Below are positions 10,115-17,492 of a stretch of 64,000 bases of DNA, one piece after another; the first letter of the stretch is position 1, and every line of letters begins with the position of its first letter. The notes under the pieces are model-generated. The model saw only the letters and a program-made list of their open reading frames with translations, searched no databases and was not told the DNA's origin. The DNA is from Paraburkholderia ginsengisoli NBRC 100965 (lineage in GTDB: Bacteria > Pseudomonadota > Gammaproteobacteria > Burkholderiales > Burkholderiaceae), in contig NZ_BBJF01000003.1 in the NCBI RefSeq assembly GCF_000739735.1, positions 372,001 to 436,000 of the forward strand, read 5' to 3'. The translations under genes and the position numbers were made by a program.

Positions 10115-10828
10115 TCAGAACATGTCTGCCTTGTTCAAGCCGTACTCGACAAAGGGAGTCGCGGCAGTGCCGTTAGCCAGCGCACTGGCGCGCAGTTTCA
10201 GCGCGAGCGACTCGTTGTCCTGCAACAGCGGTGAATCCTCCCTGAAGGGTTTGCCGAGGACCGCGAACACGAGACCGTTCCAGGTCTTCGCGAAGTCCTC
10301 TTCGAGCACGATGCGATTTCCCAGGGCGGGGTCCGCGATGAACACGCGGCCGTCCTGCGCATGTTTGACGATCACGAAATGCTCGTACCCGTCGATGTTC
10401 ATCAGAACCATGACGGGAATCTGCAAGTGGTAGAGCGCGTCGACGTTGACGCGAAAGCCGCGGCCGCGCAGACCGATGGTCTCGACGAAGTTCTTCATGT
10501 CGAGCATCGAGAAGCCGTTCTTGACGACCACTTCCGGGGTCGAGAAAACCATCATCCGGCGAATCAGTTCGGTCTCCGGAATATCGATACCGTAGCCGAA
10601 CTTGAGCAGGGTGGCGAGCGCCGCCGCACCGCAGCTGTAGTCGAACTGCTGGTTGACGATGTGGCTGTAACGGAGGTCCTTCATCGAACGAACCGTCTTC
10701 GTCAGCGGCACGCCCGCCAGGGTGGACGTGTCGATGGTCGACTGCGCGTAACTCTGGTCCACGCACAGCGTGCAGCTTGCCAACGCCACGGCGAACCGTA
10801 GCGCCGGGAACCCCTTGAACCCGGACAT
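10115..10828 (-). CDS. fapD: C39-family cysteine peptidase (FapD-like)
   Basis: A 237-residue exported peptidase. The signal peptide ends near residue 28 (SYAQ). C39 active-site residues are visible: the Gln at 60/61 and nucleophile Cys66 in QQFDYSCGAAALATLL, His150 in GYEHFVIVK, and Asp166 in FIADPALG. It is a stand-alone C39 domain without ABC-transporter parts, as in FapD of Pseudomonas, which is needed for Fap export. C39 enzymes typically cut after a double-glycine leader. A clear AGGAG precedes the ATG. It lies between the FapC-like and FapE-like genes, matching fapC-D-E order. Confidence 0.85.
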   Translation of the reverse strand: MSGFKGFPALRFAVALASCTLCVDQSYAQSTIDTSTLAGVPLTKTVRSMKDLRYSHIVNQQFDYSCGAAALATLLKFGYGIDIPETELIRRMMVFSTPEVVVKNGFSMLDMKNFVETIGLRGRGFRVNVDALYHLQIPVMVLMNIDGYEHFVIVKHAQDGRVFIADPALGNRIVLEEDFAKTWNGLVFAVLGKPFREDSPLLQDNESLALKLRASALANGTAATPFVEYGLNKADMF

Positions 10829-10928
10829 GCTGGTCTCCTGCTGGTTCGCGCCGGCCGCTTCGATGGCGACCGGCGCGTCCTCCCAACTGTTCTGCTTTCT
10901 TCTGCCTGCCGTCGGTCCTGTCGGCAGC

Positions 10929-12320
10929 TTACCGGCCGCTATTGAGCGCGGCGATCGCGAGGCCGTTGTGCTGCAGGTTGCCCGCGCCGCCGGCGATGTT
11001 CACGCCGATGTTGCCGGACGCGCCCGCGAGCGAGTTGGCGCCCAGCATCGCGGTGCCCTGGAACTGCCCGACCACCGTCATGCCAGCGGTTTGCGCGTTG
11101 TCATCCGTGGCGATCATGGCGGTGGTCCGCGCGCGTTCCGGCGTGGTCGTCGTGACTGCACCGGCGAGGCTGTTGTTCTGCACGTTGCCGATACCCGACG
11201 CGACGTTCACCCCGACGTTGCCCGAGACATGCGACAGCGAGCCATCCCCGATCGACGCATTCAGATTGAAGTTGTTGATCTGGGCATTGCCGTTCGACGC
11301 CTGCGTGCTGAACACCTGCGCATTGCCGAACACGTTGCCGATGTCCACCGACGCAAGCGACACGTCGTTGCTCTGCGCGTTGCTGATGCCCTGCGCGATG
11401 TTGATGCCGAGGTTGCCCGACACGCCGCTCGCCGCATTGCTGCCGGTGGTGGCGGTCAACGTGCCGGCGGCCTGGTTGTTGTAGTACTGCGTGACCGTGC
11501 CGGTGGTGGTCGTGCTGCTGGTGGTCAGGCTGGCGTCGATGCCGAAGGCTGCGCCGTAGACGTCGGTGGACGACGAGCGGCTCGACGTGTAGCCGGATGA
11601 ATGTCCGCCGGCCGATGCGTAACCCGAGCCTTCGTTGGCGTTGTAACCCCACACGCGGCCCTGGCCGGACGCTTCCGTTGCTTCGAAGCCGCCCGCGACG
11701 CCCGACGTGTTGGCGTAGCTCGATTCGTTGTAGCCGGCACGCAGACCGCCGCCGACGTTGAACGAGCCGTTGCCGTGCGACGGCGTGTCGTGCGCCTGAT
11801 AGTTGTAGCCGCCGCCGATCGAGCCGCCCACCGCGAGATGGCCGCCGGAGTTGGAGCTCGTGTGGCTGAAGCCGCCCGCGATACCAGCGGCCTGCTGACT
11901 GGTTTCATAACCGCCGCCCGCTACCGACGCGCTCTGGTTGCCGTACGCATAGCCGCCCGATGCCTGGTAGCCTTGCGAGCCGGAGTTCATCGACGAGTGG
12001 CCCTGGGTCAGCACGGCGAAAGCGCTGCCGCTGCCCTTGATCGAGGTCGTGTTGCTGTTGTAGGTGGTCGCCACGCTGCCCATCATGTAGTTCTGGGCTT
12101 GCGGGACGAGCGACGCATTCACCGTGACCGACTGGTTGTTGTTGACCACCGCGCCGGCCGTGCTGGACACCTGCACGCAGCCAAACAGTCCGACCAGCCC
12201 TTCGACGGCGACCGCGTCGCCGACCAGCGTGGCGTTGAACAGGTAGGCCTTTTGCGGCGCGGCAAACGCGCTGCCGGATGCGGCAACGAGGACGGCTGCG
12301 GCAATAAGAGTGCGCTTCAT
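10929..12320 (-). CDS. fapC: FapC-like major amyloid subunit candidate
   Basis: A 463-residue secreted protein with a signal peptide (1-20). Residues 105-260 are Gly/Ser/Tyr/Asn-rich low complexity. Three imperfect repeats follow: SGNLGINIAQGISNAQSN (301-318), SGNVGVNVASGIGNVQNN (366-383) and SGNIGVNIAGGAGNLQHN (435-452), spaced 65 and 69 residues apart. The pattern SGN-x-G-x-N-x-A-x-G-x-x-N-x-Q-x-N, separated by variable linkers, is the kind of three-repeat layout found in FapC. A single Cys (Cys48) lies before the repeats. It sits directly between the FapB-like and C39 peptidase genes. Databases may label such proteins adhesin or heme-utilisation protein; I see no heme motif. Confidence 0.72.
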   Translation of the reverse strand: MKRTLIAAAVLVAASGSAFAAPQKAYLFNATLVGDAVAVEGLVGLFGCVQVSSTAGAVVNNNQSVTVNASLVPQAQNYMMGSVATTYNSNTTSIKGSGSAFAVLTQGHSSMNSGSQGYQASGGYAYGNQSASVAGGGYETSQQAAGIAGGFSHTSSNSGGHLAVGGSIGGGYNYQAHDTPSHGNGSFNVGGGLRAGYNESSYANTSGVAGGFEATEASGQGRVWGYNANEGSGYASAGGHSSGYTSSRSSSTDVYGAAFGIDASLTTSSTTTTGTVTQYYNNQAAGTLTATTGSNAASGVSGNLGINIAQGISNAQSNDVSLASVDIGNVFGNAQVFSTQASNGNAQINNFNLNASIGDGSLSHVSGNVGVNVASGIGNVQNNSLAGAVTTTTPERARTTAMIATDDNAQTAGMTVVGQFQGTAMLGANSLAGASGNIGVNIAGGAGNLQHNGLAIAALNSGR

Positions 12321-12346
12321 GATTCGCTCCGATACTTTAAGTGTGG

Positions 12347-12973
12347 TCAGTTAAAAAAAGTGCCCGCCGGGGGACGGAGCACAAAACTGTTTGCCGTGGC
12401 GTTACCGGCGCCGGCTGCCTGGTTGATCTGCACGATCCCGCTGGCGTTCCTGAAGGCATCGCTGGAAATGCTTGCCTCGCGTACGCTATGAACCCCGATG
12501 GATTGACCCAGACCGCCGTTTTTCGGGGCCGTCGCGGATAGCTCCCCATCCGAGACGGACTCGACTCCGAGCGCCGCAGTCCCCAGCTGGGTGCTGTTGC
12601 GCTGCAGATTCCCTGCTCCGGCCGACTGGTTCACCAGCACCGCACCGGACGTATTCGAAAAAGCATTGGCTTCGATCGAGGCCCGCGCGGACGTGACCTT
12701 CGCGACGACCGTCGCGCTCTGCACGCTCGCGTTGAGGTTGCCGACCGCGCCGCCATTCGACACCGTGACCTGATTGACTTGGCCGTTGTCGATGCCGGCC
12801 GTTTCGTTGACCGTGAGTGCGCCGGCTACGCCGGCGCCCGCGCCGTTGCCTATGATTGCGGTGGTGCCGATGAGCGGCACCACCTGCGCATGGGCGTGGC
12901 TCGCGACGAGCGCCGCGCCGCTCATGCAGACGCACAGCGCCACCTGCCGCGAAAGACATCCGGGCGGGCTCAT
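12347..12973 (-). CDS. fapB: FapB-like minor amyloid subunit / nucleator candidate
   Basis: A 208-residue exported protein with signal peptide 1-30 (ending SHAHAQ). Three repeats share the pattern G-x-x-x-(V/I)N-x-x-AG-x-x-N: GALTVNETAGIDNGQVN (51-67), GAVLVNQSAGAGNLQRN (110-126) and GIVQINQAAGAGNATAN (179-195), each about 60-70 residues apart. They resemble the repeats of the next gene, so both are likely to form the same cross-beta fold. It is shorter than the FapC-like protein, as FapB is relative to FapC. Its ATG overlaps the previous stop as ATGA, so translation is coupled. Confidence 0.68.
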   Translation of the reverse strand: MSPPGCLSRQVALCVCMSGAALVASHAHAQVVPLIGTTAIIGNGAGAGVAGALTVNETAGIDNGQVNQVTVSNGGAVGNLNASVQSATVVAKVTSARASIEANAFSNTSGAVLVNQSAGAGNLQRNSTQLGTAALGVESVSDGELSATAPKNGGLGQSIGVHSVREASISSDAFRNASGIVQINQAAGAGNATANSFVLRPPAGTFFN

Positions 12974-13509
12974 TTCAAACCTCCGGGCGCGCCGCTCAGC
13001 ACGTTCGACAGCGGCGCGAGCGCGCCCGTCACCGACGAACTGATCGTGCCGCCGATGCCGGCCGTGGGGGCTCCGATGGCGCCGGCATTCAGCGCGACGT
13101 TGTTGCCGGTCGCCTTGCCGCTGAGGATCTGCGTGACCGCCTGCATGCCGGTGCCGTTGAGCACGCCATTGCTGGCTACGCCCGTTGACCCGTGCGCGTT
13201 CGTCAGATCGGAGTCGCCGACGAGTTGGGCGATGGCCGGATTGAACGAGTTAGCCGGGAAAGTGGTGGCTCGCACTGCGACCGGGTCCTGATCGCGGGGC
13301 ACCGGGACGAACGCGTCGCGCGGCGTGACCGTGCGCTCGACGATGATGTCGCCCGGATTGACCGCCTGCTGCGCAACGGCCTCGCCGGCCAGGCATGGGG
13401 TGAGCAGGGCGAGGGCGCTTGCGACTGCGGCGGGCAGCCGGCTAAGGTCGCGGGCGGTCGACGCCGCCCGCGACCTGTGCGCGCGCGGCGTCCGAAGGGC
13501 GGTGGTCAT
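12970..13509 (-). CDS. Secreted protein of the fap-like operon, function unknown (position of FapA)
   Basis: A 179-residue protein with a long Arg-rich start and a hydrophobic signal segment (about 27-47, ending AVAQQA). Residues 97-108 read VGDSDLTNAHGS, matching the motif shared with the FapE-like protein and the first operon protein. The C-terminus is Gly/Ser/Ala-rich with Asn (GNNVALNAGAIGAPTAGIGG). It directly precedes and overlaps the FapB-like gene, which is where fapA sits in Pseudomonas. FapA is proposed to be a periplasmic chaperone; whether this protein does that job is not shown by sequence. A good RBS (AAGGA) precedes the ATG. Confidence 0.65.
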   Translation of the reverse strand: MTTALRTPRAHRSRAASTARDLSRLPAAVASALALLTPCLAGEAVAQQAVNPGDIIVERTVTPRDAFVPVPRDQDPVAVRATTFPANSFNPAIAQLVGDSDLTNAHGSTGVASNGVLNGTGMQAVTQILSGKATGNNVALNAGAIGAPTAGIGGTISSSVTGALAPLSNVLSGAPGGLK

Positions 13510-13589
13510 GTCTCGGTCCTTTGTTCTGTTTTGTTCTGCGGATGACGGCCAGGGTGCGCCGTCGCCGTTGCATCGTTAATTTGTTCGCG

Positions 13590-14087
13590 CTACTTTCTCT
13601 GGTACGTGGCGACGTTGCTTTGCGCGGAGCGCGCGGCGTCGACCGGGATCGGCAACGGCGACGGCGGGGCGATTTCGTCCCACAGCGTCACGCGGGCGCC
13701 GCTATTGCCGCGCATCAACTGCGGCGTCGCAGCCACCATCAGCATGCCGACCGCGCCGCCGCGTTGCCGCGAGAGCGTCGGGTCGTCGAGCGCAATATCG
13801 TTCTCGGATGCCGCATCGGACGACGTGTCCGACGCATTGGGGACGAGCGGGGCGGATGGGTCGGCGGTGCCAGCCGTCGCATCGGGCGAGATCGTCGCGA
13901 TCGGCTCAGTGCCCGCGAGTGGGGCGTTGGAAGCACCGGCGGATTCCGCCGGCGTGGCGGATGACGCCTGGACGGCCTGCGCGGCTTGGGCATGCACCGC
14001 GTCGGGCAGCGCGCTCAGAACGAGCGTCGCGCGCAGCGCGGCATACGGTGCGAATTTGCGCAGAGCGATGCGGAAAGCGAATCGCAT
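13590..14087 (-). CDS. First gene of the fap-like operon: secreted protein with a double-glycine-like motif
   Basis: A 165-residue protein with a signal peptide (1-33, ending VHAQA) and an Ala/Ser/Pro-rich spacer (34-95). It then has LDDPTLSRQRGG (100-111), followed by a hydrophobic stretch AVGMLMVAATPQLM and a Pro-rich end. The motif matches the spacing of C39 leader signals (L, then L five on, then GG). No family is recognised. It is the promoter-proximal gene: GGGAG lies 6-10 bases before the ATG, and a sigma-54 promoter lies 28-43 bp upstream. It may be a FapA equivalent, a regulator or a substrate of the C39 peptidase. Confidence 0.68.
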   Translation of the reverse strand: MRFAFRIALRKFAPYAALRATLVLSALPDAVHAQAAQAVQASSATPAESAGASNAPLAGTEPIATISPDATAGTADPSAPLVPNASDTSSDAASENDIALDDPTLSRQRGGAVGMLMVAATPQLMRGNSGARVTLWDEIAPPSPLPIPVDAARSAQSNVATYQRK

Positions 14088-14114
14088 GATGTGTCTCCCT
14101 GGTGCACCGCATTT

Positions 14115-14130
14115 AGCGAAACGTGTGCCA
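14115..14130 (-). promoter_or_regulatory. Sigma-54 (-24/-12) promoter of the fap-like operon
   Basis: On the minus strand the sequence reads TGGCACACGTTTCGCT. The -24 part TGGCAC is a perfect consensus. The GG and GC dinucleotides are exactly ten bases apart, and the -12 part TTCGCT differs from TTGCT-type by one inserted C/T change. Predicted transcription starts near 14104, leaving a 17-base leader that contains the RBS GGGAG. Two sigma-54 activator genes with GAFTGA loops flank the operon. Confidence 0.75.
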
Positions 14131-14137
14131 TCGCTCG

Positions 14138-14150
14138 CAATCCTTTGATA
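14138..14150 (-). promoter_or_regulatory. Probable IHF binding site upstream of the sigma-54 promoter
   Basis: On the minus strand TATCAAAGGATTG fits the IHF consensus WATCAANNNNTTR at every position. It is 7 bp upstream of the -24 element, at roughly -34 to -46 from the predicted start. DNA bending by IHF usually helps distal activators reach sigma-54 polymerase; this site is a little closer to the promoter than is usual. Confidence 0.6.
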
Positions 14151-14203
14151 CGACTGAAGGCGATCGCCGATGCAGGAGAAACATTCGGGAATTCGGACAA
14201 AAA

Positions 14204-14221
14204 CGTTTCAGTGCTGAAACG
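14204..14221. promoter_or_regulatory. Inverted repeat 1, candidate activator site
   Basis: CGTTTCAG and CTGAAACG form perfect 8-bp arms around a 2-bp centre. It lies about 100-117 bp upstream of the predicted operon start, the usual range for enhancer-binding proteins with Fis-type DNA-binding domains. Confidence 0.5.
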
Positions 14222-14251
14222 GCAGGCACAAAATACCTCTATTTCGTTAAT

Positions 14252-14275
14252 CCGAAGGGTACAAACTACCTTCGG
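14252..14275. promoter_or_regulatory. Inverted repeat 2, candidate activator site
   Basis: CCGAAGG and CCTTCGG are perfect 7-bp arms separated by ten bases (GTACAAACTA). Its centre is about 51 bp from that of inverted repeat 1. Confidence 0.4.
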
Positions 14276-14307
14276 GTCTACGCCAGGAAAAGCGCTTCCA
14301 CTTAGGT

Positions 14308-14328
14308 TTTATTCGTCGGCTGAATAAA
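14308..14328. promoter_or_regulatory. Inverted repeat 3, candidate activator site
   Basis: TTTATTC and GAATAAA are perfect 7-bp arms separated by seven bases. Its centre is about 54 bp from inverted repeat 2. The arms differ in sequence from the other two repeats, so they may bind different proteins. Confidence 0.35.
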
Positions 14329-14384
14329 TGGTAATCGGCCGCCAAGCCCTGATGGTAAAAGGGTCCCCGATTAAATTCGTATAA

Positions 14385-14411
14385 TTGTTTTCCAGGCGGC
14401 GCGCGTATAGT
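14385..14411 (+). promoter_or_regulatory. Possible sigma-70 promoter of the divergent activator gene
   Basis: TTGTTT (14385-14390) and TATAGT (14406-14411) are separated by 15 bp, shorter than ideal. The surrounding DNA is AT-rich compared with the rest of the window. The region from 14412 to the ATG at 14622 would then be a 200-base leader; I see nothing else in it. Confidence 0.3.
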
Positions 14412-14621
14412 AAGCTCTCAAAAACAGCTTCAGATTTAAAAAAGGCCGATAACAGGCCGTCTCAAACACACACGCCGCTTTCTTGGGGATCAGCTGTCCG
14501 CACGGAATGGAATGGCCGTTCGGTTTTTGCTATTCGCGAATCCCGAACGAGTCAGCGTGTCTGAACAACAGTTCAGGTGCGTGCGTCATCCTTAACGTTC
14601 GTTGACGAAAGGATCTGAATA

Positions 14622-16016
14622 ATGGAACCCGCAACGCGGCAACTGATTTATGTTTCACGCGATCCGAGCGCGGAACTGAATACCCGGTTTCACCAGCGCG
14701 GCTGGCATGTCGAAGTCGTTGGATCGGCGCGCGATGTGCGCCGTGCCGTTCGCGCCGGAATGGCGGCAGGCGGTTTGCTCGATCTTTCCAGCGATTTTCA
14801 GCCGCACGAAATCGCCGCTTTTGAATCCTGCCTGACCATGCCGAATGTCGGCTGGGTGGCAGCCACGATGCCGGGTCAATTACAGGACGCCGCATTGCGC
14901 CGGCTCGTGCGCGATTATTGTTTCGACTACGTGACGGTGCCGTATGCGGGCGACCGTATCGTCGATTCGGTTGGGCACGCGTACGGCATGATTTCGCTGG
15001 GCGAACCCGCTTCGAACGACGGCTCGCAAGGCGCCGAAGGCGAAATGGTCGGCTCGTGCGACGCGATGCTTGCGCTGTTCCGCTCGATCCGCAAAGTGGC
15101 GATGACCGACGCGCCGGTGTTTATCTCCGGCGAATCGGGCACCGGCAAGGAACTGACGGCGGTCGCGATTCACGAACGCTCGGCGCGGCGCAATGCGCCT
15201 TTCGTGCCGATCAACTGCGGCGCAATCCCGCCGCATCTGCTGCAATCGGAACTGTTCGGCTATGAGCGCGGCGCGTTCACCGGTGCGAATCAGCGCAAGA
15301 TCGGCCGGGTGGAAGCGGCCAACGGCGGCACGCTCTTTCTCGACGAAATCGGCGACCTGCCGCTGGAAAGCCAGGCGAGCCTGCTGCGCTTCCTGCAGGA
15401 GCGCAAGGTCGAGCGGCTGGGCGGCCACGGTGCGATCGACGTGGACGTGCGGATCATTTCGGCGACTCACGTTGATATGACCGCCGCGATGATCGAAGGG
15501 CGTTTCCGCTCGGACCTCTATCACCGGCTGTGCGTGTTGCAGATCGATGAGCCGCCGCTGCGCGCGCGCGGCAAGGACATCGAACTGCTCGCGCGGCACA
15601 TGCTGGAACGTTTCAAGAAAGATGCGAGCCGCCGTCTGCGCGGCTTCGCGCCGGACGCGATCGCGGCGTTGCATAACTATGGCTGGCCGGGCAATGTCCG
15701 CGAGTTGATCAACCGGGTGCGGCGTGCGATCGTGATGTCGGAAGGCCGGGCGATCACCGCGCGCGACCTGGAACTGGCCGAGTACGTCGAGATCGTGCCG
15801 GTGTCGCTCGCGCAGGCCCGCGAAGCGGCGGAGCGTCAGGCTATCGAGCTGGCGCTGCTGCGCCATCGCGGACGCCTCGGCGACGCGGCGCAGGAACTCG
15901 GCATTTCGCGCGTCACGTTGTACCGGCTGCTGTGCTCGCACGGGATGCGGCACATGGAAGGCGGGCCGATGTCGACGCCGCATGGCGACTTGCCGGCGTC
16001 GGTGCCGCATCTTTAA
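14622..16016 (+). CDS. Sigma-54 activator, VpsR-type, divergent from the fap-like operon
   Basis: A 464-residue enhancer-binding protein: receiver-like domain (about 5-125, with Asp54 in GLLDLSSD), AAA+ domain with Walker A GESGTGKE (170-177), GAFTGA loop (217-222) and Walker B LFLDEIGD (238-245), and a C-terminal Fis-type helix-turn-helix ([10 protein letters not shown]). RBS AAGGAT precedes the ATG. It is divergent from the operon and is its most obvious regulator. It is a close paralogue of the gene at 6160-7710, long identical runs including [20 protein letters not shown], but lacks that protein's 50-residue N-terminal extension. VpsR homologues respond to c-di-GMP and drive exopolysaccharide genes; the ligand here is not known. 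Confidence 0.9.
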   Translation: MEPATRQLIYVSRDPSAELNTRFHQRGWHVEVVGSARDVRRAVRAGMAAGGLLDLSSDFQPHEIAAFESCLTMPNVGWVAATMPGQLQDAALRRLVRDYCFDYVTVPYAGDRIVDSVGHAYGMISLGEPASNDGSQGAEGEMVGSCDAMLALFRSIRKVAMTDAPVFISGESGTGKELTAVAIHERSARRNAPFVPINCGAIPPHLLQSELFGYERGAFTGANQRKIGRVEAANGGTLFLDEIGDLPLESQASLLRFLQERKVERLGGHGAIDVDVRIISATHVDMTAAMIEGRFRSDLYHRLCVLQIDEPPLRARGKDIELLARHMLERFKKDASRRLRGFAPDAIAALHNYGWPGNVRELINRVRRAIVMSEGRAITARDLELAEYVEIVPVSLAQAREAAERQAIELALLRHRGRLGDAAQELGISRVTLYRLLCSHGMRHMEGGPMSTPHGDLPASVPHL

Positions 16017-16361
16017 GGGCGCGTGATTTTTTCTAGACGCTTCCTGTGGTTCGTGCAGACCGGCGACAGGACCTGGTCCTGATAGGCCTGAGCCGGTTTG
16101 TGTGAGGCCCGCCTCGACAGGCGCGCTGCGAAGCTGTCGCCTTACTGCGCGCGAGCGTTTGCTGGCGGGCCCGTGCGACAAGCCGTGTGCCTTCAGTGCC
16201 TTCCATGCTCTCCATTCCCCACGGCCGCCTACCCCGGTTTTTTCACCGCTGCTTGCGGCGACCGGGCGTCGACCGGCCGCGCTTGTTAAAATCGGGTTTT
16301 CCGCTCAATCCCCCGGGGTGCGCGTATTGACTGAGCGCCGCGCCTCGTCGAAGGAACCCGC
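16017..16361. other. 345-bp intergenic before thyA
   Basis: No gene, clear terminator or convincing promoter is seen. A TAAAAT box lies at 16286-16291 without a matching -35. Confidence 0.4.
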
Positions 16362-17333
16362 ATGAAACAATACCTGGACCTCGTCCGCACGATTCTCGAC
16401 ACCGGCACGTGGCAGGAGAACCGCACCGGCATCCGCACTATCAGCATGCCGGGCGCGATGCTGCGCTTCGATCTCCAGCAGGGCTTTCCCGCCGTCACGA
16501 CGAAAAAGCTGGCGTTCAAGTCGGCGGTGGGCGAACTGGTGGGGTTTCTGCGCGCGTCGCGTAGCGCCGCGGATTTTCGCGACCTCGGCTGCAAGGTGTG
16601 GGACGCGAACGCCAATCAGAACCCCCAATGGCTCGCCAATCCTTACCGGCAAGGCCCGGACGATCTCGGGGACGTGTACGGCGTGCAGTGGCGCCAATGG
16701 CCGGCGTACAAGGTGCTCGACGCCAGCGCGAGCGCGCAGCTCGCCGATGCGACAGCGCGCGGCTTCCAGGTGGTGACTGAATTCGAAGAAAACGGCAGCC
16801 CCAAGGTGCTGCTGTACAAGGCGATCGATCAGTTGCGTCAGTGCCTCGACACGATCATGCAGAACCCCGCCGACCGGCGCATTCTGTTTCATGCGTGGAA
16901 CCCGGCGGTGCTGGACCAGATCGCGCTGCCGGCTTGCCATCTGCTGTATCAGTTCCTGCCGAATGTGGCGCGCCGTGAAATCTCGCTGTGCCTGTATATC
17001 CGCAGCAACGATGTCGGGCTCGGCACGCCGTTCAATCTGACCGAGGGTGCGGCATTGCTGCATCTGGTCGGGCGCTTGACGGGGTATATGCCACGCTGGT
17101 TCACGTATTTCATCGGCGATGCGCACATCTACGAGAACCAGCTCGATATGCTGCAGCAGCAGCTCACGCGCGAACCGTACGAGAGCCCGACTTTCGCGAT
17201 TTCCGACCGCGTGCCGGACTACGCGAAAACCGGCGTGTACGAGCCCGAATGGCTGGAGAAGATCGAGCCGGCGGATTTCTCACTGGTGGGTTATCGGCAT
17301 CATGAGCCGTTGACGGCGCCGATGGCGGTTTGA
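16362..17333 (+). CDS. thyA: Thymidylate synthase
   Basis: Makes dTMP from dUMP with methylenetetrahydrofolate as methyl donor. The 323-residue product starts [20 protein letters not shown] and has the dUMP-binding Arg in RTGIRT, the conserved [19 protein letters not shown] stretch (93-111), and the nucleophile Cys192 in [11 protein letters not shown]. The following block [20 protein letters not shown] differs from the common RSxDxxLGxPFN form but keeps the key residues. It is longer than the 264-residue enterobacterial enzyme because of an insert between the two. RBS GAAGGA precedes the ATG. folA is on the far side of the fap-like block. Confidence 0.96.
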   Translation: MKQYLDLVRTILDTGTWQENRTGIRTISMPGAMLRFDLQQGFPAVTTKKLAFKSAVGELVGFLRASRSAADFRDLGCKVWDANANQNPQWLANPYRQGPDDLGDVYGVQWRQWPAYKVLDASASAQLADATARGFQVVTEFEENGSPKVLLYKAIDQLRQCLDTIMQNPADRRILFHAWNPAVLDQIALPACHLLYQFLPNVARREISLCLYIRSNDVGLGTPFNLTEGAALLHLVGRLTGYMPRWFTYFIGDAHIYENQLDMLQQQLTREPYESPTFAISDRVPDYAKTGVYEPEWLEKIEPADFSLVGYRHHEPLTAPMAV

Positions 17334-17379
17334 GCGCTGGTTCAAGGCGTTGGCGGTGGTTTCGGCCGGGCAACGAAAA

Positions 17380-17410
17380 AACCCCGCGATGGAAATCGCG
17401 GGGTTTTTTT
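17380..17410. terminator. Bidirectional terminator between thyA and the DUF6600 gene
   Basis: AACCCCGCGAT (17380-17390) pairs perfectly with ATCGCGGGGTT (17395-17405) across a GGAA loop. It has an A run on the left and a T run on the right, so it can serve both convergent genes. Confidence 0.92.
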
Positions 17411-17492
17411 TGCCGCTGCCGCATGGCGGATGCGGAATGACGATGCGAGGCGCCGATGTCGGAGCGGAAGCGCGAGACGGTTGCGGTCGCGC

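Noticed and set aside
14513..14531. A TGG...TTTTTGCT pattern resembling a sigma-54 promoter for the rightward activator gene
   Set aside because: GG and GC are 13 bases apart instead of 10, so it cannot be a working -24/-12 element.
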